The notes: a model not told the origin generated them from the letters alone. Positions 9,630-20,441 are shown, counted from the first letter of the stretch. The stretch is DNA of 64,000 bases from Cerrena zonata (GCA_038087015.1 JASBNA010000007.1:496001-560000), one strand, 5' to 3'. Numbers and translations: made by a program.

Positions 9630-12600
9630 AATCCACACGACCAAACCACGACACACCCGTTGAGCCGCACCCAACATACTGACTGCACCTATACTCAGGC
9701 CAGGACAGGAAAGCACGAGCAACATAGCCTATGCTATCGAGAGGCTACTGCGTCACAATGCACAAAGTACCAAGAAAACCAACAGTCTAGGTACACTCGA
9801 CAGACTGCGCAATCAGCAACTTGTACACTGGACAAGGCTCGTCCCCGAATCCAGCAAGAACAATCGACGACTAACAATAGCACAACACAGAAGAAACAAA
9901 CACAAACGGACGATAGTACGGCACACGGAAACGGCGCTCTGCAGAGAGAAGGGGAACCGGGAAGAGGCGTCAACCCAAACCCCAAGGACTCGACAGCAGA
10001 AAACGGACACGCAGGCAAAACGAAGGAGAAAGCGAAGAAGAGGAAACGGACAAGAGCATCCCTTACTCTCTCCTCCTTAAACATGAAGGGCAGGGGCTCC
10101 TCCTCCCCTCTCCATCCCAACAACAAATGGAACGCCCTCCACCACTTCATCAAAGAACGAAGACTTGCAATCCTCGCACTACAGGAAACGCACCTCGATG
10201 AAGAACACATAGAACGCCTAACGAACCTGTATGGAAGAAGACTGGCAATCTATGCATCTCACAGCACCAGCGCGACATCAAAAGGAGGGGTCGCCATAGT
10301 CATCAACAGGGACATGATTAACGTCGACCATGTTACCGCAACAGAAATCATCCCAGGGCGAGCCATCCTACTAGAAATCCCCTGGCACGAAGACGTAGTT
10401 CTGCGGGTACTAAACGTTTACGCGCCGAACAACTACATGGACAATGCCTCCTTCTGGAAAAAAATAGAGGACGAATGGAGGAACCATCGTAGACCACGAC
10501 CAGACACCATCCTTGGCGATTTCAACATAGTCGAAGACGCTACCGATCGCCTCCCCCACAGAAGAGACGAATTCCAAGCAGTCACAGCTCTACAAAGCCT
10601 ACTGTCTTACTTCAGACTCAAAGACGGCTGGAGAGAAACCCATACCGGAATCCTAGACTTCTCCTTCCCGGTACACCAGAAAGACACAAAGTCGCGCCTC
10701 GACAGAATCTACGTCACAGACAAGCTACTTAGACTGGCCGAGAATTGGACGATTGAGATCTCCCAGGTGAACACCGACCACAGAATGGTTACTGCCCAGA
10801 TTACGGATGCCAAAGCCCCCTTCCTAGGCCCAGGAAGATGGTCACTCCCAATCGACCTAATCTCAGACAAAGAGTTCGAAAAGAAACTGATCTCCAAGAC
10901 CATCGAACTCAAGAAAGAGGTCCGGGAATGCTACAAGAAAAGAACTGCGACGAACAACCCCCAAGTTCTTTTCAAGGCATATAAAGATGACATTGCCAAA
11001 ACCGCACGAGAAAGGCTAAAAACCAAAGTACCGAAGGTCAAGAAAGCACTGGACAAACTCAACGAAGACCTCGAGAAGATCAAGGCGAACCCAGCCATGA
11101 ACTCAAGCGAATCCCTTCAAACCACACTGCGACTCATAGAGGAAAAAATCGCCCATCTCATGCTGCTGAGCAACCAGTCCCGTCGCATGGCCACGACCGC
11201 AAGATACAGACTGGAGGGTGAGACCATCAGCAAATATTGGACATCAATCAACAAAGGAAGATCGCCCAGAGACCTGATCTACTCCTTCGAAAAGCCCAAT
11301 ACCACCCCCCCAGAATACGAACGCAGATCGGACAAAATGGCCACCCTAGCAAGAAATTACCACGAGCAACTACAACTCCACACACCGCCCCGAGGCGAAC
11401 TCAACAGGATAACAAGCATCGGAGCGGTATGCGCGGTGGTAACGACCAAGTACGAAGATTGCCCAGAGAACAACATGAAATCCCTTACCTCGGAAAAGGA
11501 AGTCGAAGCAGCGATAAAGGCAAGCGAGAACGGAAGAGCGTCAGGAGTAAACGGACTCCCATACGAGCTATGGAAGTCTCTTATGCATATGTACGAAGAG
11601 AACCACAGCAAAGACAAGCATCCTCAGACACCAGAGGAACGCGAGAACGCAGATGAAGTAGACATAGTTTGGATTCTATCGAGAGTGTACAACGATATAG
11701 AGCTTTTCGAAATATTGCCCAATACCGAGTTTGCACTAGGATGGCTATGCCCCCTCTATAAGAGAAAAGGAGACAAACGGAAGATAGCAAGTTATAGGCC
11801 AATCACCCTCCTCAACAGCGACTATAAGATCCTCACGAAAGTCCTAGCGATGAAACTAGCCACAGTAGCACCTACGCTTATCCACGAAGACCAAGCTGGA
11901 TTCGTCCCCGGCCGGCAGATCTTCCACCAGATCCGGCAGGCACAACTGACCATCGACTTTGCAGAAGCAATGGAGCAGAACGGTGTGATAATCGCCTTAG
12001 ATCAAGAAAAAGCGTACGACAAGATAATGCACGATTACCTGTGGAGGATACTTGACGCATACCACATCCCGAAAAGATTCAGCCAGACGATGAAGAACCT
12101 CTACGCCGAGGCCAACACCATAGTCTTTGTGAATGGCGAAAGAAGCACTCCCTTCAAAGTCACCAGAGGAGTCAGACAGGGTTGCCCCCTATCATGTCTG
12201 GTCTTCAACCTAGCGATAGAACCACTAGCCTGCCTCCTAAGAAACTCGCAGCTGAAAGGTATCAACATTCCGGGACTACCGGACAGGCTCATAGCGTCTC
12301 TGTTCGCAGATGACACCACAACATACCTTTCCGAGAAAGACTCACTAGAGGACCTAGACCAGCTACTCGACCTATGGACTGAGGCATCAGGAGGAATGTT
12401 CAACGCAAACAAGACAGAAGTCATCCCAATCGGCTCACCGCAGTACCGCGAACAAGTGAGAACGTGGAGAGCCCCAAACAGCACGAGTAAGAAATTCCCC
12501 TCAGGGGTAGATGTCCTAGCAGAAGGAGCGACAATACGGATACTAGGGGCAAGACTTGGCAACCACCCCGACCCAACGACCGCCTGGCAACCGATACTTA

Positions 12601-13253
12601 AGTCAATTTCCGAATCCTTAGAAAAGTGGTCTCGGTGCCACCCATCTCTGAACGGCAGAAGGTTAATCACCCAAATGGTAGTAGGTGGCAAGACCCAGTT
12701 TCTAGCTAAGGCCCAAGGAATGCCGCCTGAAGTAGAGGAAGAAGCCATCCATCTAATCCGTAACTTTATATGGGACGGAGCCAAGAAACCCTCGGTCAAC
12801 CTCGACACCCTATACCTCCCCCAAAACCTAGGCGGAATTAAGCTACTCGACATCAGGTCCCGCAACCAGGCAATCCACCTCACATGGATGAAGGACTACC
12901 TAAACATGACCAAGAACCGACCGAAGTGGGCATATATAGCAGACGCCCTCATTAGCATGGCCATAACCAAAAGAAATAGTCAGGTAGACCAAGACGCCAA
13001 GATCAATACCTTCATCCAAAACTGGGATATCAACCTCCACTCGCAGAAGGCCCTACCAAGAGAGCTAAGACAGATGCTCACAGCAGCCAGGAAATTCAAC
13101 GTACATCTGGACACGCTGAAGCTACCGCCAAACCTGAAGAAGAGACTGCCGATCTGGTTTCATATCGGTGCGGAACAAAAACTCCACAGACTAACCAAAG
13201 CCTCAACGGCCCAATGTCTCAGAAAACACCACGGAGTGGCCACGGTGTGGTAA
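9630..13253 (+). CDS. LINE ORF2: APE-type endonuclease and reverse transcriptase
   Basis: Open frame from just after a TAA at 9627 to the TAA at 13251-13253. The first in-frame ATG is at 10083, already inside the endonuclease motif LTLSSLNMKGRG, so no ordinary start codon precedes the domain. The endonuclease (about 10060-10800) shows LQETHL, the GDFNIVED catalytic motif, SRLDRIYV and a terminal TDHRMV. The RT (about 11460-12430) shows SYRPITLLNSDYKIL, QAGFVPGRQI, the ALDQEKAYD palm aspartate, RQGCPLSCLVFNLAIEPLA, and FADDT at 12303-12317 as the catalytic YxDD-type box. The enzyme nicks target DNA and primes cDNA synthesis on the element RNA. The frame closes shortly before the region that normally leads to the Cys-rich and RNase H parts, which continue in another frame at 13214. 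Confidence 0.9.
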   Translation, partial: NPHDQTTTHPLSRTQHTDCTYTQARTGKHEQHSLCYREATASQCTKYQENQQSRYTRQTAQSATCTLDKARPRIQQEQSTTNNSTTQKKQTQTDDSTAHGNGALQREGEPGRGVNPNPKDSTAENGHAGKTKEKAKKRKRTRASLTLSSLNMKGRGSSSPLHPNNKWNALHHFIKERRLAILALQETHLDEEHIERLTNLYGRRLAIYASHSTSATSKGGVAIVINRDMINVDHVTATEIIPGRAILLEIPWHEDVVLRVLNVYAPNNYMDNASFWKKIEDEWRNHRRPRPDTILGDFNIVEDATDRLPHRRDEFQAVTALQSLLSYFRLKDGWRETHTGILDFSFPVHQKDTKSRLDRIYVTDKLLRLAENWTIEISQVNTDHRMVTAQITDAKAPFLGPGRWSLPIDLISDKEFEKKLISKTIELKKEVRECYKKRTATNNPQVLFKAYKDDIAKTARERLKTKVPKVKKALDKLNEDLEKIKANPAMNSSESLQTTLRLIEEKIAHLMLLSNQSRRMATTARYRLEGETISKYWTSINKGRSPRDLIYSFEKPNTTPPEYERRSDKMATLARNYHEQLQLHTPPRGELNRITSIGAVCAVVTTKYEDCPENNMKSLTSEKEVEAAIKASENGRASGVNGLPYELWKSLMHMYEENHSKDKHPQTPEERENADEVDIVWILSRVYNDIELFEILPNTEFALGWLCPLYKRKGDKRKIASYRPITLLNSDYKILTKVLAMKLATVAPTLIHEDQAGFVPGRQIFHQIRQAQLTIDFAEAMEQNGVIIALDQEKAYDKIMHDYLWRILDAYHIPKRFSQTMKNLYAEANTIVFVNGERSTPFKVTRGVRQGCPLSCLVFNLAIEPLACLLRNSQLKGINIPGLPDRLIASLFADDTTTYLSEKDSLEDLDQLLDLWTEASGGMFNANKTEVIPIGSPQYREQVRTWRAPNSTSKKFPSGVDVLAEGATIRILGARLGNHPDPTTAWQPILKSISESLEKWSRCHPSLNGRRLITQMVVGGKTQFLAKAQGMPPEVEEEAIHLIRNFIWDGAKKPSVNLDTLYLPQNLGGIKLLDIRSRNQAIHLTWMKDYLNMTKNRPKWAYIADALISMAITKRNSQVDQDAKINTFIQNWDINLHSQKALPRELRQMLTAARKFNVHLDTLKLPPNLKKRLPIWFHIGAEQKLHRLTKASTAQCLRKHHGVATVW

Positions 13254-14959
13254 AACGGCGAACGACGATGACCAGAGACAAGAAAGGGCAACTTCGCAAA
13301 CACCTACCGAGGAAAAACTGCGCATGCTCATTCTGCACACTGGACAGACAAAAGGGATGCACGGACCCAAACAAATGCTGCGAAACCGCCAGGAAACTAA
13401 TCAGCCTGCTCTTCCCCAAATACGCACCAGACATGAACCCCCCCAACGATAACCTCTCGTTGACCAGGCATCGAAAGGAGGCAAACGAAATCGCATACGA
13501 GAACGACTGCGCGATAACCTTCGATCCCAGCATCACAGACCCAGAGGACGTAACTCAGACAATCCGCATGTTCACATCCCAGAGAAACGACCTGTCCAGT
13601 AAGCTACCCTCGCTAAGACCTCGGTACCCCAGACGAGCCGTAGAAGAACTAACAGTCTACACCGACGGCTCGAGTCTAGAAAACGGGGATGAAAACAGCA
13701 GAGTCGGCAGCGGGGTGTGGTTCGGGGACAACGACCCAAGGAATGCGAGCATCAGAGTCACCCGACCCGGCGCCACAAACCAAACAGGGGAACTCATAGC
13801 GATTCTAGTAGCAGCTCAGCGGGCACCTCCCGACTCCCTCCTCCATATCAAAAGCGACTCGAAGTACGCCATCAACGGCTTAACCCGCCACCTTCCAAAA
13901 TGGGAAGAAAAGGGTTGGATAGACGTAAAGAACGCCGACATCTTCCAAGCCATAGTAACCACCCTAAGACAGAGAGCAGCACTAACGACCTTCCAATGGG
14001 TAAAAGGACATGCAGATGTATACGGAAACGAGTGCGCTGACAAGCTAGCAGGGGAAGGCGCGAGAAAAAGCGAACTGGATGAAATAGATCTAAGCACCCA
14101 CCCAGGATTTCTGCTAACGGGAGCGAAACTCGCGACAATCACCCAAGCGCTAGCGTACAGAGGCATACGAATGAGAATAGCCCAAAAGCAGAGATGTAAA
14201 ACAGAATCCAACATCAAGGCCGTCCAACAGGAAGTAGCAAAGCTAATGGGCAGGAAGTACCCGTTGAGCACCATCTGGAAATCAACCCACTCACCGGACA
14301 TAGCGAAACCTACCCAAGACTTCCTTTGGAAAGGACTACACGGCGCGCACAAAGTAGGCACATATTGGAGTTACATCCCGAACTGCGAAAACAGAATCCT
14401 ATGCGAAATATGCGACAAGGAAGACTCAATGCAGCATATCCTTTGCGAATGCAAGGCGCCCGGACAACGTCTAGCTTGGAAACTCGCGGAGACCCTGTGG
14501 CGACGGAAAAGCCAACCCTGGAAACAAGTGACCCTCAACATGATCCTGGGAGTAGGACTGATGAGCTTCAACGAGGAGAAGACCCCTAAGAAGGGAGGCC
14601 CTGATCGTCTTTTCCGGATCCTGATCACAGAAACGGCCTACCTAATATGGAAGCTCCGGTGCAAACGAGTGATCGGATGTGACGGCGACACAAACCCCCA
14701 CCACTCAGCAGTAGAAATAGCCCACCGATGGATGGCCGCACTGAATACGAGACTCACCCTGGACCGGCAAATGACAAGAAGAAGGCTGAGCAAGAGAGCC
14801 ATCCCAAGCCATGTAGTCAAATCAACATGGACCAAAGTCGTTGAGGATGAGGATGCACTACCAGAGAACTGGTCGAAGGCGAAGGAGGTTTTAGTGGGTA
14901 GTGTCGATCAAGAGGTCCTCCTGGACCTTGAGATCGACGAGTCCCACACTACCGGGTAA
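13214..14959 (+). CDS. LINE RNase H ORF (C-terminal part of ORF2 in the -1 frame)
   Basis: Begins with an ATG at 13214 and overlaps the end of the RT frame by 40 nt in the -1 frame. It opens with a Cys-rich motif, NCACSFCTLDRQKGC followed by DPNKCC, which is normally continuous with the RT in related fungal elements. It then has an RNase H domain (about 13640-14060) with all the acidic residues visible: YTDGS, GELIAI, KSDSKYAI, and WVKGHADVYGNECAD. The C-terminal third carries a CEICDKEDSMQHILCEC finger. RNase H degrades the RNA strand of the hybrid during integration. The frame change could be a one-base indel, a programmed -1 shift, or reinitiation at the overlapping ATG; the sequence GTGGTAAAAC at the junction is not a canonical slippery heptamer. 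Confidence 0.85.
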   Translation: MSQKTPRSGHGVVKRRTTMTRDKKGQLRKHLPRKNCACSFCTLDRQKGCTDPNKCCETARKLISLLFPKYAPDMNPPNDNLSLTRHRKEANEIAYENDCAITFDPSITDPEDVTQTIRMFTSQRNDLSSKLPSLRPRYPRRAVEELTVYTDGSSLENGDENSRVGSGVWFGDNDPRNASIRVTRPGATNQTGELIAILVAAQRAPPDSLLHIKSDSKYAINGLTRHLPKWEEKGWIDVKNADIFQAIVTTLRQRAALTTFQWVKGHADVYGNECADKLAGEGARKSELDEIDLSTHPGFLLTGAKLATITQALAYRGIRMRIAQKQRCKTESNIKAVQQEVAKLMGRKYPLSTIWKSTHSPDIAKPTQDFLWKGLHGAHKVGTYWSYIPNCENRILCEICDKEDSMQHILCECKAPGQRLAWKLAETLWRRKSQPWKQVTLNMILGVGLMSFNEEKTPKKGGPDRLFRILITETAYLIWKLRCKRVIGCDGDTNPHHSAVEIAHRWMAALNTRLTLDRQMTRRRLSKRAIPSHVVKSTWTKVVEDEDALPENWSKAKEVLVGSVDQEVLLDLEIDESHTTG

Positions 14960-15269
14960 CACCGGTGTGCGTAAATGCATTTCCTCCTGGTGGCTTTCCC
15001 CTAGTTCCCCACCGTACCTACACAGTACCTTACAAATCCCTGTAATTATAACCCCCCTCTTTCCTCACTCCGTTACCCATAGCCCCTATGTAATATCCCC
15101 CCCCCCTTTTTTTCTTCACCTCTTCGCATTCATTCCGCTTGTTTGTTTCCTGTTTGTTCCGGGTTCTGTTCCTTTCTTTCTCCTGGGCCACGAGCTCAGC
15201 ACCAGCGGGTGCCCCGAGCTAAGTGAGTTTAGCTGCGGGACACCACGGTCCAGACAGACCACGCTCCAC

Positions 15270-15270
<1 letters not shown>
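14960..15270 (+). other. LINE 3' UTR with terminal stem-loops
   Basis: Pyrimidine-rich 3' UTR. Near its end a bulged stem pairs AGCTC (15193-15197) with GAGCT (15216-15220) and GCACC (15199-15203) with GGTGC (15208-15212). A second short stem, GGTC (15247-15250)/GACC (15257-15260), lies 10 nt before the poly(A). Stem-loops at this position are commonly what LINE reverse transcriptases recognise. Confidence 0.6.

Positions 15271-15310
<40 letters not shown>
15271..15310 (+). repeat. LINE poly(A) tail, 40 nt
   Basis: Forty uninterrupted A residues directly followed by the right target duplication. The absence of substitutions suggests a young insertion. Confidence 0.95.
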
Positions 15311-15313
<3 letters not shown>

Positions 15314-15324
15314 TATAGGACGCC
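15311..15324. repeat. Target-site duplication, right copy
   Basis: Exact repeat of 2223-2236, directly after the poly(A). The pre-insertion site would have joined the sequence up to 2236 with that from 15325. Confidence 0.9.
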
Positions 15325-16985
15325 ATAGGCGCAACGCCCTCATTCTACTTATACGGTGCCAGGATGACAATGCAATCACGAAACCCGTCCTATCCTTGAA
15401 CAAAGTTAAGGTTTCGATCTTGTCGAGGTCCATAGTTTCCCCGTATGAAAAGGAACAGCGGTAAGGATGGCTTGTCCTACCTCACTGGCACTTTATGTTT
15501 CTTTATATAGCTCCATCAAACCGGAGACTTCTCCATAAATAGCCTCTCTATCGCCATATCAGACTGGTTCCGCGCTCACCCAGACTCTGTCCATCTTTCT
15601 TTGTAACAGTTCGACATGGTCGGACAGTTGCAGATGCAGATATCTATCAATAGGCGGCTTGTCCGGACGTATTGCGTTCGAGCACTGACGTTCTCAAAGT
15701 CCGCATGTCGTAATTAGTTTTAATTATAACATTCATTATCGCTGTCAGGCAGTCATCCTCTCCATTTCCATCTGAGCGGAAAGCTCCTATTCCTGAAAGA
15801 GTGATGCGCCACCAAGCCTTTGGAGACATGAGTGTAATAAACACAGTATTTCAAACAGCGAAAGCGTTCGAGTAAATCTCCGCTTTAATTATAGTAATGT
15901 AGATTAACTTATATTACAATCGGAGTTACTCGGTACCTATAACCCAAAGCAAGCTGAAACGGATCTGTCGGCTCCTTTTTTGAACATCCCACCCTGTCAT
16001 CGTATGAATGCATGATAACACATCTTCCAACGTTTCTGGTGCCTCTTGTGCGGATCTGCGGGGCTACAGTGCTCTTGCCCCCGGTACCTGTAAGCCTTCG
16101 CAAACTATACATCACCGGCACCTCCCACACCTTTCATTAAGATAAGGTACCCAAGCCTCCGAGTTTTGTTCGACAGGATATCGAGGCTTAAATCTCGCCA
16201 CTGAAAACGTTTTCGTATATCAGTAGAGCTTGACTACCACCCGCCGAACATGATGTACTGATCAGGATATCTACGCATTTCGTACGACCCGCAAGAAGCA
16301 TCCAAGAAGCACCTAACAAACGCTCTTTCCTCAAGGGGACAGAGGGCACCTAAGCACCGACTCTCTTCCTAGCTGTACCTTTTCTCGGTTGCTTACGTCC
16401 ATACGAAGATATCTGTCAATCTCTGTCCCGGCCGACATTCCAGACATCCATTGACATCCTTCCCCCATTCCAGGCCCTGACCACCACGTACACATTCATC
16501 CCTTCTTGTCTCTTCCTGTCTTTTTTGAGACATTCCGGCCCAAGAGATTCAATTGACCAATAGAATTCCTCTCAGTTCCCAACTTTCCAGGCCCAACCAG
16601 GTCCTGAACTCTGACATTTGGACGCCTTGGAGGGGTACCGGACGATTGTACCATCAACGGGGAACGTCTGATAAGTGACAAATCGGACAGTTCTCGAAAA
16701 TCTTGTGTTTGTTCCTTATTGCTCTTGGTATTCTTGCTTACGGCTTTGGATATCTATATATCTGTCGTCTCCAGGCAAAAGGCACCGTGAATCGACCTTC
16801 CTCCCTTCGTCGATCTTTGCGCTTTGTGACTCCCCTCCCGCCATCCTCCCTGAGCGCCGTCGCCCTTGTCGTTCTCGACTTGCTCATACATATCTAAGCC
16901 TACACACAACAACTAACCTGATCCACTCTTTACAAAACGAACACACTCACTCAGGCTTCCCCAGCAACCATCAACACTAACTGCA
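15325..16985. other. Intergenic between the LINE and the GH16 gene
   Basis: No supported gene. The last few hundred bases are the upstream region of the GH16 gene: pyrimidine-rich stretches at about 16790-16980 resemble a fungal 5' UTR. Confidence 0.5.
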
Positions 16986-19094
16986 ATGTTTTTCCCAAAG
17001 ACGAGGACACTCGTGTGTATCGGTGCTTTGCTTCTTCCTTCGTTGGTAGGAGCGCAGTACCAGATGGTGAAGGAGTATATGGGTCAGAATTTCTTTGACG
17101 ATTGGGATTTCTACGATAATTGTGAGTAAATCCTGTTTTCTTTTGCGCCTTTCGGGTTAAGGTAGGCTTCGTTCGCGAGCTATATCATGACGTGATTCGT
17201 GACATCAGTGACATCGGCCCATCACTTTCTTCCTTGTGAGCCTATAGCTGCCTTGAAGGATGGGTCCTTGCTAGCGAAGCAAAATACCCAGGGTCTAAAT
17301 CCGAATTCAGACTCCGAGCGTCGATAAGGAATCATTTTTGGAACAATCGCTCGGGGCTGCTTTTGCGATTTGGGTCTATGGAAAGTTGTACATTCATTTT
17401 GTGTACACTTTCCCTTTTATAGGCCAATTTTCACGCCCCCCGACGTGATATGATGATACAGTTTTCGAACGAGGTCTACCTTATGGAGTTCCTGCGGCAT
17501 TTGCGCGCGTTCTATGTTTGTTTTGTTCTCGGCAGGAGGCATGATGATTGGTGGGATTTCTATTGGATGGTCGGGCTAGGCGGGTTTAGAGCTGTAATGA
17601 AAGTCGGTGAATCGCGGTCGAGTTGTTGGATCGTCCATGCCTTCTTTCCAGAATATGTTCTAGCATGAAGTAGAGTCACATGTCTCACCTCGCATTATTG
17701 AACAGTCGATAACCTAACCAATGGCGATGTCAAGTACGTTCAACGATAAGTTCTCAGTGACTATTCTCGAAACTTATCTGCTTTTCCCACTCTATAGCTA
17801 TCTCAGCGCCAAGGACGCCTCTTCTCAACAGCTGGCCTTCATTAACGATGCAGGCCGTGCCGTCATGAAAGTTGACAACTCAAGTACTCTCAAGTTTCCC
17901 AACAAGAGAAACTCGGTCCGAATCGCATCCAAGTCGAAGTATACAATTGGCTCGTTATGGATCGCGGACATGACCCATGTGCCTTTTGGTGTAAGTGGTC
18001 TTGTGCTTGGGTCGGAGGCGGTACGTTGCTTATCTCGTCTTCGCAGTGCTCGGTGTGGCCTGCCTGGTGGTCGTCAGCTCCTACATGGCCAGATGGCGGA
18101 GAGATTGGTAAGCTGTGCGCGAGTGAATTGCGCCTGTTCATGGAAGCTGACATCAATACAGATACCTTTGAGGGTGTAAATCAAGTAACTATGAACCAGA
18201 TGGGTATTCATTCGTCGCCTGTATGTCAAAAACTAGCACATTAAAACGTATCGCTGGGAACTCATGTTTGAAATAGGGATGCATACATTCAAACACTTCC
18301 GTGCAATCAAGCACCTTGATCAATTCAACGGATTGTTCCATCTTTGCAAACCAAAACGAGGGCTGTATAATTACAAACCCGACAACCAAGTCCTATGGAG
18401 CCGAGTTTGCTAATGCCGGTGGAGGAGTTTGGGTTACTGAATTTGCTGTCAAAGGTATCTCGTAAGTTGGTTCATATTTCTGCTGGTGAAACAGGGACTT
18501 ATGTACTCCCCTGTAGAATTTGGTTTTTCACTGTAAGTTTAAGTCGTATTTCGTCATCCCTCACAACCCTCTAACCTTTTTTCTCAACAGCGCGCATCAA
18601 TGCCAGACGCGCTTCAAGGCAACGCAAGCACCATTGACACTGCTGCCCTGGGTATCCCGGTAGCTAATTGGCCAGCTGATGGGTGTTCGCCACCGGATTT
18701 CTTCGAGCCCCAGTCGCTTATATTCGATATCACGCTCTGTGGAGGTACGTTTGAAATTGCCAGGGCAGATATGCCTCGGCATCTTCCTTTCATCGACGCT
18801 AAACTCAGTTGTTAATCCCACCCAATCTACCCTCTGGTTCTAGACTATGCTGGAAATTCAAATTCGTTCTTTCAAACTTGTTCTGGTGTCTGTTACCAGG
18901 ATTGGGTCCTAGGCAGTCCTTCCAACTACGATAACGCGTTCTTTGAAGTGAACTATGTACGGGTGTACGGAGAACCTGGCGAGCTCACTGTTATCGGATC
19001 CTCGGATGCGCTTCACTCGTATACCGCGGAGACCAGCCTGAGAATGATCTCGGTCATCGCTGGCTTGGTGACACTTCTGTATATGTTCCTCTAA
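16986..19094 (+). CDS. Secreted GH16 endo-beta-glucanase (laminarinase type)
   Basis: Nine exons: 16986-17121, 17706-17733, 17798-17990, 18047-18107, 18162-18220, 18277-18461, 18517-18532, 18591-18744 and 18844-19094. Total 1083 nt, 360 aa, no internal stop. Residues 1-23 form a signal peptide (basic start, hydrophobic core, LVGA before Q). The mature part begins with YQMVKEYMGQNFFDDWDFYD, typical of fungal GH16 laminarinases. The catalytic motif is GGEIDTFEG, with the nucleophile and acid/base glutamates in the E-I-D-x-x-E pattern. The C-terminal ~20 residues are hydrophobic (ISVIAGLVTLLYMFL), suggesting a GPI signal or membrane anchor. Likely role: hydrolysis or remodelling of beta-1,3(1,4)-glucan at the cell wall. 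Intron 1 (584 nt) is about ten times longer than the others. Exon 7 is only 16 nt. Confidence 0.9.
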
Positions 19095-20441
19095 CTTCTG
19101 TCACCTAGTGGGTCTTTGTCCCTGTGGGGACCCACATGTATGAACCTTTTGACGTGGAATGGACACTGTCGGTGGATGAAATACGTGGTTTTTTCCTCGG
19201 TTTAGGGTGTAGGTGCCTGGAAAAGGTTATCCTATCATCAGTTGACAATGTTGTATCGATCACCACCACTGGCATCGCACTCCACTTCTTCCCTTCGCTC
19301 ACCGCCTCGATGTTTATCATACTTCCATCTCCGTACTTTAGCAGTTTCTGTAAAATTTTAGCTCGTTAGGTTCGTCGCATAGAACTATATATATCATGTA
19401 TACCATTTTTTTCTGATCATATAATGTTCCAGTGACATCGCGGAAGAGTGTGTGTACCGGTGTGTAGGATTTTCTCAATCTGTCAAATGAGCTTCATTGG
19501 CTGTCGATATATGACCTATGGGACTTCGTGGTCATAGCCGATGTCTATACCACGCGCAGCGGGTAATGCAACCAATCCGATTCCGGTTGATGGAGATAAT
19601 ATTGATGTTTCTTGTCCGAGGAACAATGACCGAGGTTGGCTTCAGGTCGTTGAAGCTGATATTTCCCTTATATCCTTATGGAAAACGAAAGGACCTGCAT
19701 AAAGTATACAATTGGATATCTTAGATGGGCGTTCCAAACAAGGCTAGAACCATCATCGTCCTCGATTCCGGCCAAATACAGTTCGGATCCTTGTAGAAGA
19801 ACTCGACTAGTGATCCAAACAGGAAAGATAAGTGCTACAGTTTGCTTGGATGCCTGCGAAGACAACGGAGTCGTCCGTGACTCTTTCTGCGAGCTTGGCC
19901 GATGGGTATGGCACCTTATTGGGCGCACCCCTCAGAGCGCCATAACGCATGGTTAATATTGCATTTTGCTAATGATATTAGGGTCCCATCTCAGCATGTC
20001 TCAAACTATTCTGAGAGAAACCTAGCTTCCAGTTTACACGTTTATAACCCCGTGGACTTTTGGTTTCGCAATTTGCGCCACTCATCTCAACAACTGGATG
20101 GTGAGTTCAGCCTTGAAAAGGATAGTATCATATGAAGTCCCTTTTCCTGTCGCCGTTCTACAAACTCATGTTCATCAGTATTCATCTTATCCGCATCCGC
20201 ACCTAATCTTGTGCGGGAATGGATCTATTCGCAAAATTGCCAGATTACCGACATGGCGATCCACCCAATCGTGGATTTTCTTTCTTGGTTTGACACTAGC
20301 TCCTATCGTGGATGTCAGCCCTCTGCACCAATCCGAAGAGGTATTTGAAGGGACCAATGAAGAGGCTGGTTCCGCACCTCACCAGGACCCACATAACACA
20401 GTTCAACGCACATACTCCTATCCCCATACACATCCTATATC
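19095..20441. other. Intergenic between GH16 and SDR genes
   Basis: No supported gene. Short open frames (for example 19678-19956) lack recognisable domains and splice context. The right end is the SDR promoter region. Confidence 0.5.

Larger units (their letters stand above)
2237..15310 (+). mobile_element. Full-length non-LTR retrotransposon (LINE, Tad/I-like with RNase H) carrying three nested MITEs
   Basis: The element runs from the end of the left 14-bp target duplication to the end of a 40-nt poly(A). It is 13,074 bp as it stands and about 10.9 kb without the three MITEs and their 3-bp duplications. Order: 5' UTR, 5'-proximal ORF (3285-4067), spacer, ORF1 (4571-9229, broken), spacer with hairpins, ORF2 endonuclease-RT (9630-13253), overlapping RNase H ORF (13214-14959), 3' UTR, poly(A). 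The plus strand is rich in A and C throughout, unlike the flanks. Domain order (zinc-knuckle ORF1, APE-type endonuclease, RT, CCHC-like motif, RNase H) fits fungal Tad1/I-clade LINEs. The intact target duplication and long pure poly(A) suggest a recent insertion. The element length and the extra 5' ORF are unusual for the group as I know it. Confidence 0.92.

Noticed and set aside
12101..12883. Long minus-strand frame opposite the RT
   Set aside because: Shadow of the RT coding sequence; no recognisable protein.
13240..13256. Programmed -1 frameshift site between RT and RNase H
   Set aside because: No canonical slippery heptamer and no clear downstream pseudoknot seen; left as an open alternative in the findings rather than a feature.
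14901..15464. Open frame running through the poly(A) tract
   Set aside because: It reads 3' UTR, the poly-Lys of the A tract and flanking DNA, and is explained by the retrotransposon end.
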